This document shows positions 1 to 6,167 of a DNA stretch of 18,072 nucleotides, in pieces. The translations under genes were made by a program, and so were the position numbers. A model generated the notes under the pieces. It saw only the letters and a list, made by a program, of their open reading frames with translations, was not told the DNA's origin and did not search any database. How positions within the stretch are numbered: the first letter of the stretch is position 1; each line of letters starts with the position of its first letter. This stretch comes from Thermoplasmata archaeon (GTDB lineage Archaea > Thermoplasmatota > Thermoplasmata > UBA184). The stretch spans positions 1-18,072 of the forward strand of contig DAHVAA010000009.1 in the NCBI GenBank assembly GCA_027314845.1, given 5' to 3'.

Positions 1-2
1 GG

Positions 3-548
3 TTCCAGGTCCCCGAACCGGATGTGATGACCGACGGAAAGAACACGGTCGTCCGCAACTTCCAGGAGATCACGGGAGTGCTCCGACGCGAGCCGGACCA
101 CGTCATCGGCTACCTTGCGAAGGAGTTCGGCTGTCCGGGGGTCCTCGACCTCCCGCGGGCGGTACTCAAGAGCCGGCTTACGAAAGACCAGCTCTCGCAG
201 CGCTTGCGGGAGTACACCGCGAAGTACGTCATCTGTTCGGAGTGCAAGCGGCCCGACACGCACCTTCAGAAGGAGGGTCGGCTCACGCTCCTCGTCTGCG
301 AGGCGTGCGGGGCCCAACGCCCCGTGACCGTCCGCCGGGTCCTCACGCCCGAGAAGCCGAAGACCCCGGTCGTCGTCGGCGAGGTCTACCGGCTGACGAT
401 CGAGGATGTGGGCCGTCGGGGCGATGGCGTCGCGAAGAAGGAAGGCTTCGTGATCTTCGTCACGGGCGCGAACCAGCGTGGGGTCACGGTCAACGCCAAG
501 GTCACCAAGGTGCTCGGCAACAACGCCTACGCGGTCGTTCAGCCGTAG
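3..548 (+). CDS. Translation initiation factor aIF2 subunit beta with C-terminal TRAM domain (5' end outside window)
   Basis: This is the beta subunit of archaeal aIF2, the heterotrimer that delivers initiator Met-tRNA to the small ribosomal subunit. The reading frame is open from base 3. The residues before the first in-window GTG/ATG (FQVPEPDV) match the usual aIF2-beta lead-in before the 'NTVVRNF' helix, so the true start lies upstream and the in-window start codons near base 24 are internal. The core alpha-beta domain comes first. A zinc ribbon follows, with cysteine pairs CSEC and CEAC (visible residues about 78-81 and 99-102). A TRAM domain occupies the last 60 residues (VGEVYRLTIEDVGRRGDGVA...GVTVNAKV), which probably adds RNA binding. 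TRAM-fused aIF2-beta is known in several euryarchaeal groups. The stop lies six bases before the next gene, suggesting co-transcription. Confidence 0.95.
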   Translation, partial: FQVPEPDVMTDGKNTVVRNFQEITGVLRREPDHVIGYLAKEFGCPGVLDLPRAVLKSRLTKDQLSQRLREYTAKYVICSECKRPDTHLQKEGRLTLLVCEACGAQRPVTVRRVLTPEKPKTPVVVGEVYRLTIEDVGRRGDGVAKKEGFVIFVTGANQRGVTVNAKVTKVLGNNAYAVVQP

Positions 549-554
549 CGAGCG

Positions 555-1523
555 ATGCGGAGCCTGCGCTGGATCGGCCTCCTCCTGCTCTACGTCGGGA
601 GCCAGCTGGTCGGCCTGGCCCTCGCCCAGCCGTTCCGTTCGGCGGGGCTTGCGTCCACGTCGAACCCCCAGAGCCCCACCGCCCCGATCGCGTTCATTGT
701 CGTCATCGTCCTCGCGCCCCTCTTCATCCTCTTCTTCGCTCGGCGGCGCGGGGGCCTCGCCGCGCTCCGCCAGCTGATCCTCCTCGCGATCGCGGGGTCC
801 CTGTACTTCACGCTCTACGCCTCCTTCGCGGTAATCTTCCCGACGTACTGGCTGCCGCCCCCCTACGGGGCGGAGATGGTCGTGGACTTCGCCCTCGTCC
901 TGGCGGCGATGGCGAGCGCGGCGATCTACTTCGCCCTCCTGGTCGAACCGCAATGGTACATCGTCGACCTCGCAGGCTTCCTCGCCGGCGGAGCGTTGGT
1001 CGCCATCCTCGGGATCTCGTTCGCGATCCTGCCGGCGTTCATCCTGCTGGGCGCGCTGATGGTCTACGACGCGATCGCCGTCTACCGCACGAAGCACATG
1101 GTCTCCCTCGCGGACGTGGTGACGGAGATGAAGCTCCCGATCCTGATGGTGATGCCGGACTCCGCCGGTTACGACTACACCGCCGCCCCCGCGCTCCACG
1201 ACCAACGACAGCGACCGGCCGAAGAGCGGGCCGCGCTCTTCATGGGTCTCGGGGACGTCGTGATCCCGGGAACGCTGGTCGTCTCCTCGTTCATCTGGCT
1301 CCCGGCCGAACCGGCGTTCCTCGGTCTCGCGGCCGGGCTCTGGGTCGCGATCGGGACGCTCCTCGGCTCCCTCGCGGGGTACGGGGTCCTGATGCGGCTC
1401 GTCCTCAAGGGGAACCCGCAGGCCGGCCTTCCCCTTCTCAACGGCGGCGCGATGCTCGGCTACGCGCTGACCTACCTCCTCGTGTTCCGCTCGATCACCC
1501 TGGGCCTCACGGGAGCCTTTTAA
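555..1523 (+). CDS. Presenilin/signal-peptide-peptidase-family intramembrane aspartyl protease
   Basis: This 322-residue, strongly hydrophobic protein has about nine predicted membrane helices. It carries the two catalytic motifs of the A22/presenilin family: YD at residues 171-172 at the end of one helix (VYDAIAVYRTKHM) and GLGD at 231-234. A long hydrophilic loop (about 200-228) separates them, as in presenilins. The C-terminal family motif is normally PAL; here the equivalent place reads GLPLLNGG (291-298), as expected of a divergent archaeal homologue. Family members cleave transmembrane segments of substrate proteins within the membrane; the substrates here are unknown. ATG 555 follows the aIF2-beta stop by six bases, so the two genes are probably one transcript. 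The stop codon TAA lies inside the TATA box of the next gene. Confidence 0.88.
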   Translation: MRSLRWIGLLLLYVGSQLVGLALAQPFRSAGLASTSNPQSPTAPIAFIVVIVLAPLFILFFARRRGGLAALRQLILLAIAGSLYFTLYASFAVIFPTYWLPPPYGAEMVVDFALVLAAMASAAIYFALLVEPQWYIVDLAGFLAGGALVAILGISFAILPAFILLGALMVYDAIAVYRTKHMVSLADVVTEMKLPILMVMPDSAGYDYTAAPALHDQRQRPAEERAALFMGLGDVVIPGTLVVSSFIWLPAEPAFLGLAAGLWVAIGTLLGSLAGYGVLMRLVLKGNPQAGLPLLNGGAMLGYALTYLLVFRSITLGLTGAF

Positions 1524-1524
1524 C
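1516..1524 (+). promoter_or_regulatory. TATA box for leaderless deoxyhypusine synthase mRNA
   Basis: The sequence CTTTTAAC is the most AT-rich spot between the two genes. It is centred about 27 bases before the GTG at 1547, which is the normal archaeal spacing from TATA box to transcription start, so transcription would begin at or next to the start codon. No Shine-Dalgarno sequence precedes that GTG. Both facts support a leaderless transcript. The box includes the TAA stop of the presenilin-like gene. Confidence 0.6.
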
Positions 1525-1546
1525 ATCCCCTCGCTCCGCGGCAGTC

Positions 1547-2488
1547 GTGCCGCGCAAGGTCGAGGACGTACGGATCGACGACGCCCCCAGCCTCGACACG
1601 CTCGTCCGTCGACTGAGCGCGGGCGGAGGGTTCAGCGCGAAGGAGGTCGCCGACGGCGTCGACCTCCTCGCGGGGATCCTCGGGGACCGGGAGATGACCA
1701 CCTTCCTCTCCTTTCCCGCGGATATCGTTGCGACGGGCACGCGCGGCGTGCTCGCGACCTTGGTCCGGGAAGGCTACGTCGACGTGATCGTCACCACCTG
1801 CGGCACGCTCGACCACGACCTCGCCCGCGCGTTCCGACCGTACTTCCACGGGGCCTGGAACCTGGACGACGCCGACCTCCATCGTCGCCACCTTTACCGC
1901 CTCGGGAACCTCGTGATCCCCGAGGCGAACTACGGTCGGATCCTCGAACAAAAGATGCAGCGGATCCTCGGCAAGCTCTGGAAGGAAGGGGTCCGTACGC
2001 TCTCAACGCGCGCGCTCTCCGCCGCGATCGGCGAGGCGATCCCCGCGACCGAGCGGTCGAGCATCCTGCGGGCCGCCTACGAGCGCAACGTGCCCGTGAT
2101 CGTCCCCGGGATCACGGACGGCGCGGTCGGCTCCCAGGTCTGGCTCTTCTGGCAGGACCACAAGGCGCTCTCCCTCGACCTCCTGTCCGACGAGCAGACG
2201 CTCTCGGACCTGGTCTACGGGGCGAAGCGCTCGGGCGCGGTGATGCTCGGCGGGGGGATTTCGAAGCATCACACGATCTGGTGGAACCAGTTCCGCGATG
2301 GCCTGGACGCCGCGCTCTATCTCACGACGGCGGTCGAGTGGGACGGGAGTCTCTCCGGAGCGCGGACGCGCGAGGCGGTCTCGTGGGGAAAGGTGAAGGC
2401 CAGCGCCCGGCACACGACCGTCGAGGGCGACGTGACCGTTCTCTTCCCGCTCATGGTCGGGGCCGCGCTCGAGCGCCTGAAGCGCTGA
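1547..2488 (+). CDS. Deoxyhypusine synthase
   Basis: The enzyme transfers the aminobutyl group of spermidine to one lysine of translation factor aIF5A, using NAD, as the first step of hypusine formation. The 313-residue length is normal for the archaeal family. Visible signatures are VTTCGTLDHDLA (82-93), PGITDGAVGSQ (187-197), the NAD-site run LGGGISKHH (234-242), and AVSWGKVK (277-284) with the catalytic lysine at about 282. The reading frame extends far upstream, but those residues are the presenilin gene read out of frame. GTG 1547 is chosen because the homologous sequence starts at VPRKVEDV and a TATA box sits 27 bases upstream. The aIF5A substrate gene is not in the window. The neighbouring aIF2-beta points to a translation-factor cluster. 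Confidence 0.96.
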   Translation: MPRKVEDVRIDDAPSLDTLVRRLSAGGGFSAKEVADGVDLLAGILGDREMTTFLSFPADIVATGTRGVLATLVREGYVDVIVTTCGTLDHDLARAFRPYFHGAWNLDDADLHRRHLYRLGNLVIPEANYGRILEQKMQRILGKLWKEGVRTLSTRALSAAIGEAIPATERSSILRAAYERNVPVIVPGITDGAVGSQVWLFWQDHKALSLDLLSDEQTLSDLVYGAKRSGAVMLGGGISKHHTIWWNQFRDGLDAALYLTTAVEWDGSLSGARTREAVSWGKVKASARHTTVEGDVTVLFPLMVGAALERLKR

Positions 2489-2498
2489 GCTGGGCCGG

Positions 2499-2524
2499 CC
2501 CGGGCCTCTCGTAGCGGGCCCGGG
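2499..2524 (+). terminator. GC-rich hairpin after deoxyhypusine synthase
   Basis: CCCGGGCC (2499-2506) pairs perfectly with GGCCCGGG (2517-2524) around a 10-base loop, starting 11 bases after the deoxyhypusine synthase stop and before the tRNA promoter. The position suits a transcript 3' end. No T-tract follows, so termination is inferred from position; the hairpin could instead stabilise the mRNA end. Confidence 0.4.
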
Positions 2525-2556
2525 AGACCGGAACGGAGTCGCGGCGCTACCGGGAG

Positions 2557-2565
2557 GCTTTATGG
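2557..2565 (+). promoter_or_regulatory. TATA box of tRNA-Lys
   Basis: GCTTTATGG is an AT-rich TATA-like element about 37 bases before the first base of the mature tRNA. It predicts transcription starting about 12 bases upstream of the tRNA, leaving a short 5' leader for RNase P to remove. The surrounding sequence is very GC-rich, so the element stands out. Confidence 0.55.
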
Positions 2566-2598
2566 GATGCTTCCGGGTCCGCCCGTCCCGTCGTCCGT

Positions 2599-2672
2599 GG
2601 GCCCGTAGCTCAGCTCGGTAGAGCAGGCGGCTCTTAACCGCAAGGTCAGGGGTTCGAATCCCCTCGGGCCCG
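2599..2672 (+). tRNA. tRNA-Lys, anticodon CUU
   Basis: The full cloverleaf can be drawn. The acceptor stem is GGGCCCG/CGGGCCC and the D stem is GCTC/GAGC. The anticodon loop CTCTTAA (2631-2637) has CTT at 2633-2635. The T arm is AGGGG-TTCGAAT-CCCCT and the discriminator base is G at 2672. The CCA end is not encoded, as usual in archaea. The outermost anticodon-stem pair is G-A (2626 with 2642), a mismatch where related lysine tRNAs have a pair; the other four pairs are intact. No intron is seen. Confidence 0.95.
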
Positions 2673-2930
2673 GCTCGTCAGAGAGTTGTGCCTTTCACGC
2701 TCGCCAACCCCCCGGTCCGATCGGTCGGGTGACCTTAGAGGCCTCCGCCGCGAGTTCGCCTCCGGCCGGCTCTCAGTGGGGCCGGCATCGCCTCCGGCGA
2801 CGGCGACCCATTCCAACGTGGTGACACGAGCCGGCCCGCTTCCGATTTCCCGCCTCGCCGGATCCGGGCTCGAGCCCCGCGGGGGCAAGGGTGAAGAAGC
2901 GACCCGGATTGGAAATGCCGGGGGACTCGA

Positions 2931-3692
2931 TTGCCTCGAACGGCCGTAGCCGTTTACGACGACGCAACATTCTTCGACGCATACCGTAAGCTCCCTCGAT
3001 CGCAATTCGGACTGGCCGCCGCACCAGAATGGCCGTCCCTTCGGTCGATGATCTCGGGCGTCCGGGGGCGGCGGGTAGTGGACCTGGGGTGCGGGTACGG
3101 TTGGTTCTGTCGCTGGGCCGAGCGCCATGGCGCCCAAAGCGTGCTCGGCATCGACAACTCCCAGAAGATGCTAGAGATGGCCTCCTCCAAAACGGACTCA
3201 AGTCGCATCCGCTACCGATTGCTCGACCTCAACGATCTGCGTCTCCCACCGCAATCGGCCGACCTGATCTTCAGCTCCCTCACGTTCCACTACGTTCGCC
3301 AGCTCCGACGGCTGTTGCATCAGGCCCGTCGTGCATTGATTCCGGGGGGTCGGCTGGTCTTCTCGGTCGAGCACCCCATCTACCTCGCGCCCACGAGACC
3401 GGGCTGGTCCCCCGACCGGGGACGCGGCCCGACTTGGCGGCTCGACGGATACTCCGTAGAAGGTCCGCGAGTCACCCAATGGCTCGGAAGCCGCGTTCCG
3501 AAGCATCATCGAACCGTGGCGACCTACCTGAACCTCCTGTTCGACGAGCAGTTGAGGCTCGTCCAGCTGGAAGAGTGGTGCCCGTCGGCGCGACAGCTAG
3601 CGGCCCATCCTACGTGGGTTCGCGAAACACAACGACCTATGTTCTTGCTCATCGCCGCTCGCAATTCGACTCCGGTACCCATCCGAGGATGA
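2931..3692 (+). CDS. Class I SAM-dependent methyltransferase, substrate unknown
   Basis: This protein of about 253 residues has a Rossmann-fold methyltransferase domain. Motif I is VVDLGCGYGW (49-58), an acidic residue that should bind the SAM ribose follows in GIDNSQKML (73-81), and the post-III region is LIFSSLTFHYV. The N-terminal YDDATFFDAYRKLPRS and the VFSVEHPIY segment resemble small-molecule methyltransferases common in bacteria. The substrate cannot be read from sequence. The start is uncertain: the frame opens with TTG 2931, which keeps the family's YDD...F lead-in, and no ATG or GTG near the homologous N terminus replaces it. The gene stands alone between the tRNA and a gene-poor stretch. 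Lateral acquisition is possible but unproven. Confidence 0.82.
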   Translation: MPRTAVAVYDDATFFDAYRKLPRSQFGLAAAPEWPSLRSMISGVRGRRVVDLGCGYGWFCRWAERHGAQSVLGIDNSQKMLEMASSKTDSSRIRYRLLDLNDLRLPPQSADLIFSSLTFHYVRQLRRLLHQARRALIPGGRLVFSVEHPIYLAPTRPGWSPDRGRGPTWRLDGYSVEGPRVTQWLGSRVPKHHRTVATYLNLLFDEQLRLVQLEEWCPSARQLAAHPTWVRETQRPMFLLIAARNSTPVPIRG

Positions 3693-3774
3693 GTTGCTCT
3701 CGCACTGAGCGGAGTTTTGCGTAGTTCCGGCTCACGCTGACCTCCAGCGGACCTTCCGTTCGTCCGCCATATTT

Positions 3775-3796
3775 CCCTCCGCGCGCTGCCGGAGGG
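3775..3796. repeat. 7-bp inverted repeat
   Basis: CCCTCCG (3775-3781) and CGGAGGG (3790-3796) are perfect inverse complements around an 8-base loop, about 80 bases after the methyltransferase stop. This could be the 3' end of that transcript. There is no T-tract on either side, and 7 bp in GC-rich DNA is only modestly unusual. Confidence 0.3.
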
Positions 3797-4022
3797 ACCA
3801 ACACCCCAAGTCGCGAGGGCGGATCGACCCACGTCATCCCGGGCCGAATCGCGGAGACGCTTGGACTGCGGGTATCCAGTTTCGACCCGCGGGACGGACC
3901 TCCGTTAGAAAGCCCCCGGTCGGGCGGTGCGTCAGGAACGCTGTCTTCCAGCGCGACGCTATCGACTCGGACCGAATCGCGCCATGATCTTTCACCTTAG
4001 CCGCCCCTCAGAAGACGCTCGA

Positions 4023-4066
4023 GCATCGATCGTCGGCGCATCCGCGACGGCCGCGGTCATCGATGC
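4023..4066. repeat. Nested inverted repeat in the gene-poor stretch
   Basis: GCATCGAT (4023-4030) and ATCGATGC (4059-4066) are perfect inverse complements. Directly inside them CGTCG (4031-4035) pairs with CGACG (4045-4049). Together they give a 13-pair stem interrupted by one 9-base bulge and closed by a 9-base loop. The shape suits a structured RNA or a protein-binding site; there is no evidence of transcription. Confidence 0.35.
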
Positions 4067-4656
4067 CCCACAGCCATGTCCTAAGTGCCCAGGGCGTGAA
4101 GCCGACTCGCCCCCACTCACCCTACGGGTTCCGAGGATAGGAGCGTCCGAGCGAAACATCCGTCGGCGCGGGTCGGATCGGATCGCGGTTTGATCGCTTG
4201 CCTTGTTCTGAACTGGAGCCGGACCGGGGCACCGGGCGTCCCTTCTCCCATGAAGTGCGGCCGGCCCGACCGGCATTCCGAGGGGATTCGGTGGCTCGAC
4301 CGGCGCCCTGCGAAGCATTGCGCCTCGGCGCAGATCCCGTTTTGTCGGAGCTCGAGAGGGTCAGCCGATGTTCCCTGGTCGTCGGTCGAAGCCGTGGCCA
4401 AGGTCCGACAACGAGCCTCTCGACGACGGGCGGTACCCCAAGGTCAAGGAGATGGGCCCGCGCACCCCGAAAGGCCCGGCCTTACCCCAGTGCTTCGACC
4501 GACCACTCAACTGAGCCACCAAATCTCCTCGAAAAGTTGCCGGCGGAAGTCGTGTGATCAGCTCTTAGCTGGAACCGACGGACGCTGTCCGATTTGCTAC
4601 GTGTTGAGAGCCGCCGTTTCTTCACCCCGTAGTACGCTCGGCTGCCGAGGCCGCGA

Positions 4657-5244
4657 ATGTACGGGTGGAGAATCGGGCGGAAAGCGCTGTACGCGGGAAC
4701 GTTCGTAGGAATACTGGCGGTTCTGGGGGGAGCTGCGATGGCCGGGATCGTGAACCCGAGCACCGTCGCTACGAATCCGCAGATCGCCGGTCAGGGTCAC
4801 ATCCCGGGCATCCCTGGTGTGCAGGTGAACGATAGCGGTTACACCATCTTCTCGTACGCCTCTGCGGGAGTGACCCCGTCTCCGTTCCTGCTCTGCGGAG
4901 CCCCGTATCTCACCACAGGGTGTTCGGGGGGCACCTACACCCAGATCGAGTTGGAGAATGCGACGTTCTCGGGAATCCAAGTCGGTGATCTTCTGGCCTT
5001 CACCCAAGTGTACTTCAACGAAGGCAACGGTGTCCCGGCTCAAGAAGTCTACATCCTTCAACTGGGGGTCCCGGGCGTCTTTAGCAGCGAGATCGCAGTG
5101 ATGACGCCTCACTATTGGGGCGCCAACTCATGGATCGTCCTCACGCTCCTCCTCGATCTTGGCACCATAACGACCCCGAGCAGCTCGGTCAACGTCCTGG
5201 TGACGGATTTTGGCAGCTGTTCACACGCCCACTTGACGTGCTAG
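4657..5244 (+). CDS. Small secreted or membrane-anchored protein, unknown function
   Basis: This is a 195-residue protein. A basic start (YGWRIGRK) followed by a hydrophobic segment (about residues 9-31, ending AAMAG) forms a signal peptide or N-terminal anchor. The mature part is rich in Ser, Thr, Gly, Asn and aromatic residues, with low charge, as in archaeal surface proteins. Four cysteines are visible, two in CGAPYLTTGC and two in the terminal CSHAHLTC, possibly forming disulfides outside the cell. ATG 4657 is chosen because it includes the hydrophobic segment; the later ATG at 4738 has a G-rich run before it but would delete the signal. I recognise no family. GC is lower than in core genes (34 of 60 bases in the line at 5041). 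Confidence 0.7.
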   Translation: MYGWRIGRKALYAGTFVGILAVLGGAAMAGIVNPSTVATNPQIAGQGHIPGIPGVQVNDSGYTIFSYASAGVTPSPFLLCGAPYLTTGCSGGTYTQIELENATFSGIQVGDLLAFTQVYFNEGNGVPAQEVYILQLGVPGVFSSEIAVMTPHYWGANSWIVLTLLLDLGTITTPSSSVNVLVTDFGSCSHAHLTC

Positions 5245-5291
5245 CGAGGTAGACTCAGCATCGGTTCGATCGAGTCAACCGCAGGACGGCT

Positions 5292-5987
5292 ATGCCGCCA
5301 CGACCCGAGGACTCGCGGCCCGACCGGGGAAGGGGACGGCCCGTCGTACGCGCGCTGTCCCCGATGGCCGGGTCGACCTTGGGGCGGCGGCCGAAGGCCC
5401 GGCGCGCCGCGAGCCGGAGGGCAGAGGCGCGCTGGCGGCTGCACTCGGCCGAGCCTCTGCTGCTCGGAGGGTCTCTTGCGTTACTCATCGGTCTCGTGAA
5501 TGTTCGATCCACCGCATGGGTCGCGTTCGGCGCCTTTCCGGTCGGTTCCGCGATGCTGCTCTCGGGACTCGTCGCCCTCGTCGGCGGGCTTGCCACGGCG
5601 TTGTTCGCAGACCCTGCTCGGACACCTTCCGGCGGGATGTCGCTCGGAACGGTCGACGAGAGCAAGCGCGGGGTCTGGCTCGTCCCCAGTGAACTCGAAC
5701 GACTGCGAGTCGTGGCCGCCCGTCTGCAACACTTCGTGGAGGCTTCGAACGGAACTGCCGGTGAGGACTCGGTGGATCCGGGAAAAGGAGGGGTCAGCCG
5801 ATCCTCCTCGGCCCTCTCGGATCCTCAGCGCGAGGGGCCGGCGTCACTCGGGGAACCCCGCCCTCAGCGGGCGGGTGAGGTTGCGTTCTCGGGGTCCCAG
5901 ACGCAGTTTGAGGACGGGTTCGATCGGCTGATGGAACATCTGGTGACCTTGCCCACCGCCCACGGAAGCGATCCCCCTCTGGTGTGA
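5292..5987 (+). CDS. Hypothetical two-helix membrane protein
   Basis: This is a 231-residue protein with no family I recognise. It has an Arg-rich hydrophilic N terminus (about 1-50), two close membrane helices (about 54-71, EPLLLGGSLALLIGLVNV, and 76-104), then a charged C-terminal half with predicted helix ELERLRVVAARLQHFVEA and a disordered Ser/Pro/Gly-rich stretch. The positive-inside rule puts both ends in the cytoplasm. Third codon positions are mostly G or C, supporting real coding. ATG 5292 is the first start; ATG 5364, 24 codons later, is also possible. It begins 47 bases after the secreted protein and may share its transcript. Confidence 0.6.
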   Translation: MPPRPEDSRPDRGRGRPVVRALSPMAGSTLGRRPKARRAASRRAEARWRLHSAEPLLLGGSLALLIGLVNVRSTAWVAFGAFPVGSAMLLSGLVALVGGLATALFADPARTPSGGMSLGTVDESKRGVWLVPSELERLRVVAARLQHFVEASNGTAGEDSVDPGKGGVSRSSSALSDPQREGPASLGEPRPQRAGEVAFSGSQTQFEDGFDRLMEHLVTLPTAHGSDPPLV

Positions 5988-6167
5988 ACCGCCGGGTCGT
6001 CCGAGGGTCGCCTCCGTGCGGGCGGCCGACCCGCTCCCCCGGTGGGCCCTCGTCCCCTCTCCGACACGTGCCACTTCTCGCCGCGCCCGGGGCAGCGTTA
6101 AGGCACCCTCGAGTTGCGTGGCACGGTCGGCCCGTTTGCTGCCCGTGGCTCGAACGGGAGGAGGGAG

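Larger units (their letters stand above)
3693..4656. other. Gene-poor stretch of about 960 bases
   Basis: I see no convincing gene here. The open frames of up to about 170 codons on the plus strand (3927-4193 and 4190-4708) and the shorter ones on the minus strand give Cys/Arg/Pro/Ser-rich translations. They lack the high third-position GC seen in the real genes and carry no recognisable domain. Two inverted repeats occur, at 3775-3796 and 4023-4066. Sampled 60-base lines are 58-65% GC, below the core genes. The stretch could hold a decayed gene, a non-coding RNA or a long upstream region for the secreted protein that follows. Confidence 0.5.

Noticed and set aside
242..1546. A long in-frame extension of the deoxyhypusine synthase frame to base 242
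   Set aside because: The extension is Arg/Pro/Gly-rich with no domain and overlaps the aIF2-beta and presenilin genes in another phase. GTG 1547 fits homology and the TATA box.
2651..2672. The tRNA 3' end as an attachment site of an integrated element
   Set aside because: I found no second copy of the GGTTCGAATCC region and no integrase gene in the window.
2764..2886. Short GC-rich hairpins upstream of the methyltransferase (GCCGGC repeats at 2765 and 2781; GCCCC/GGGGC at 2874-2886)
   Set aside because: Stems are 5-6 bases in very GC-rich DNA and do not combine into a known riboswitch or RNA fold.
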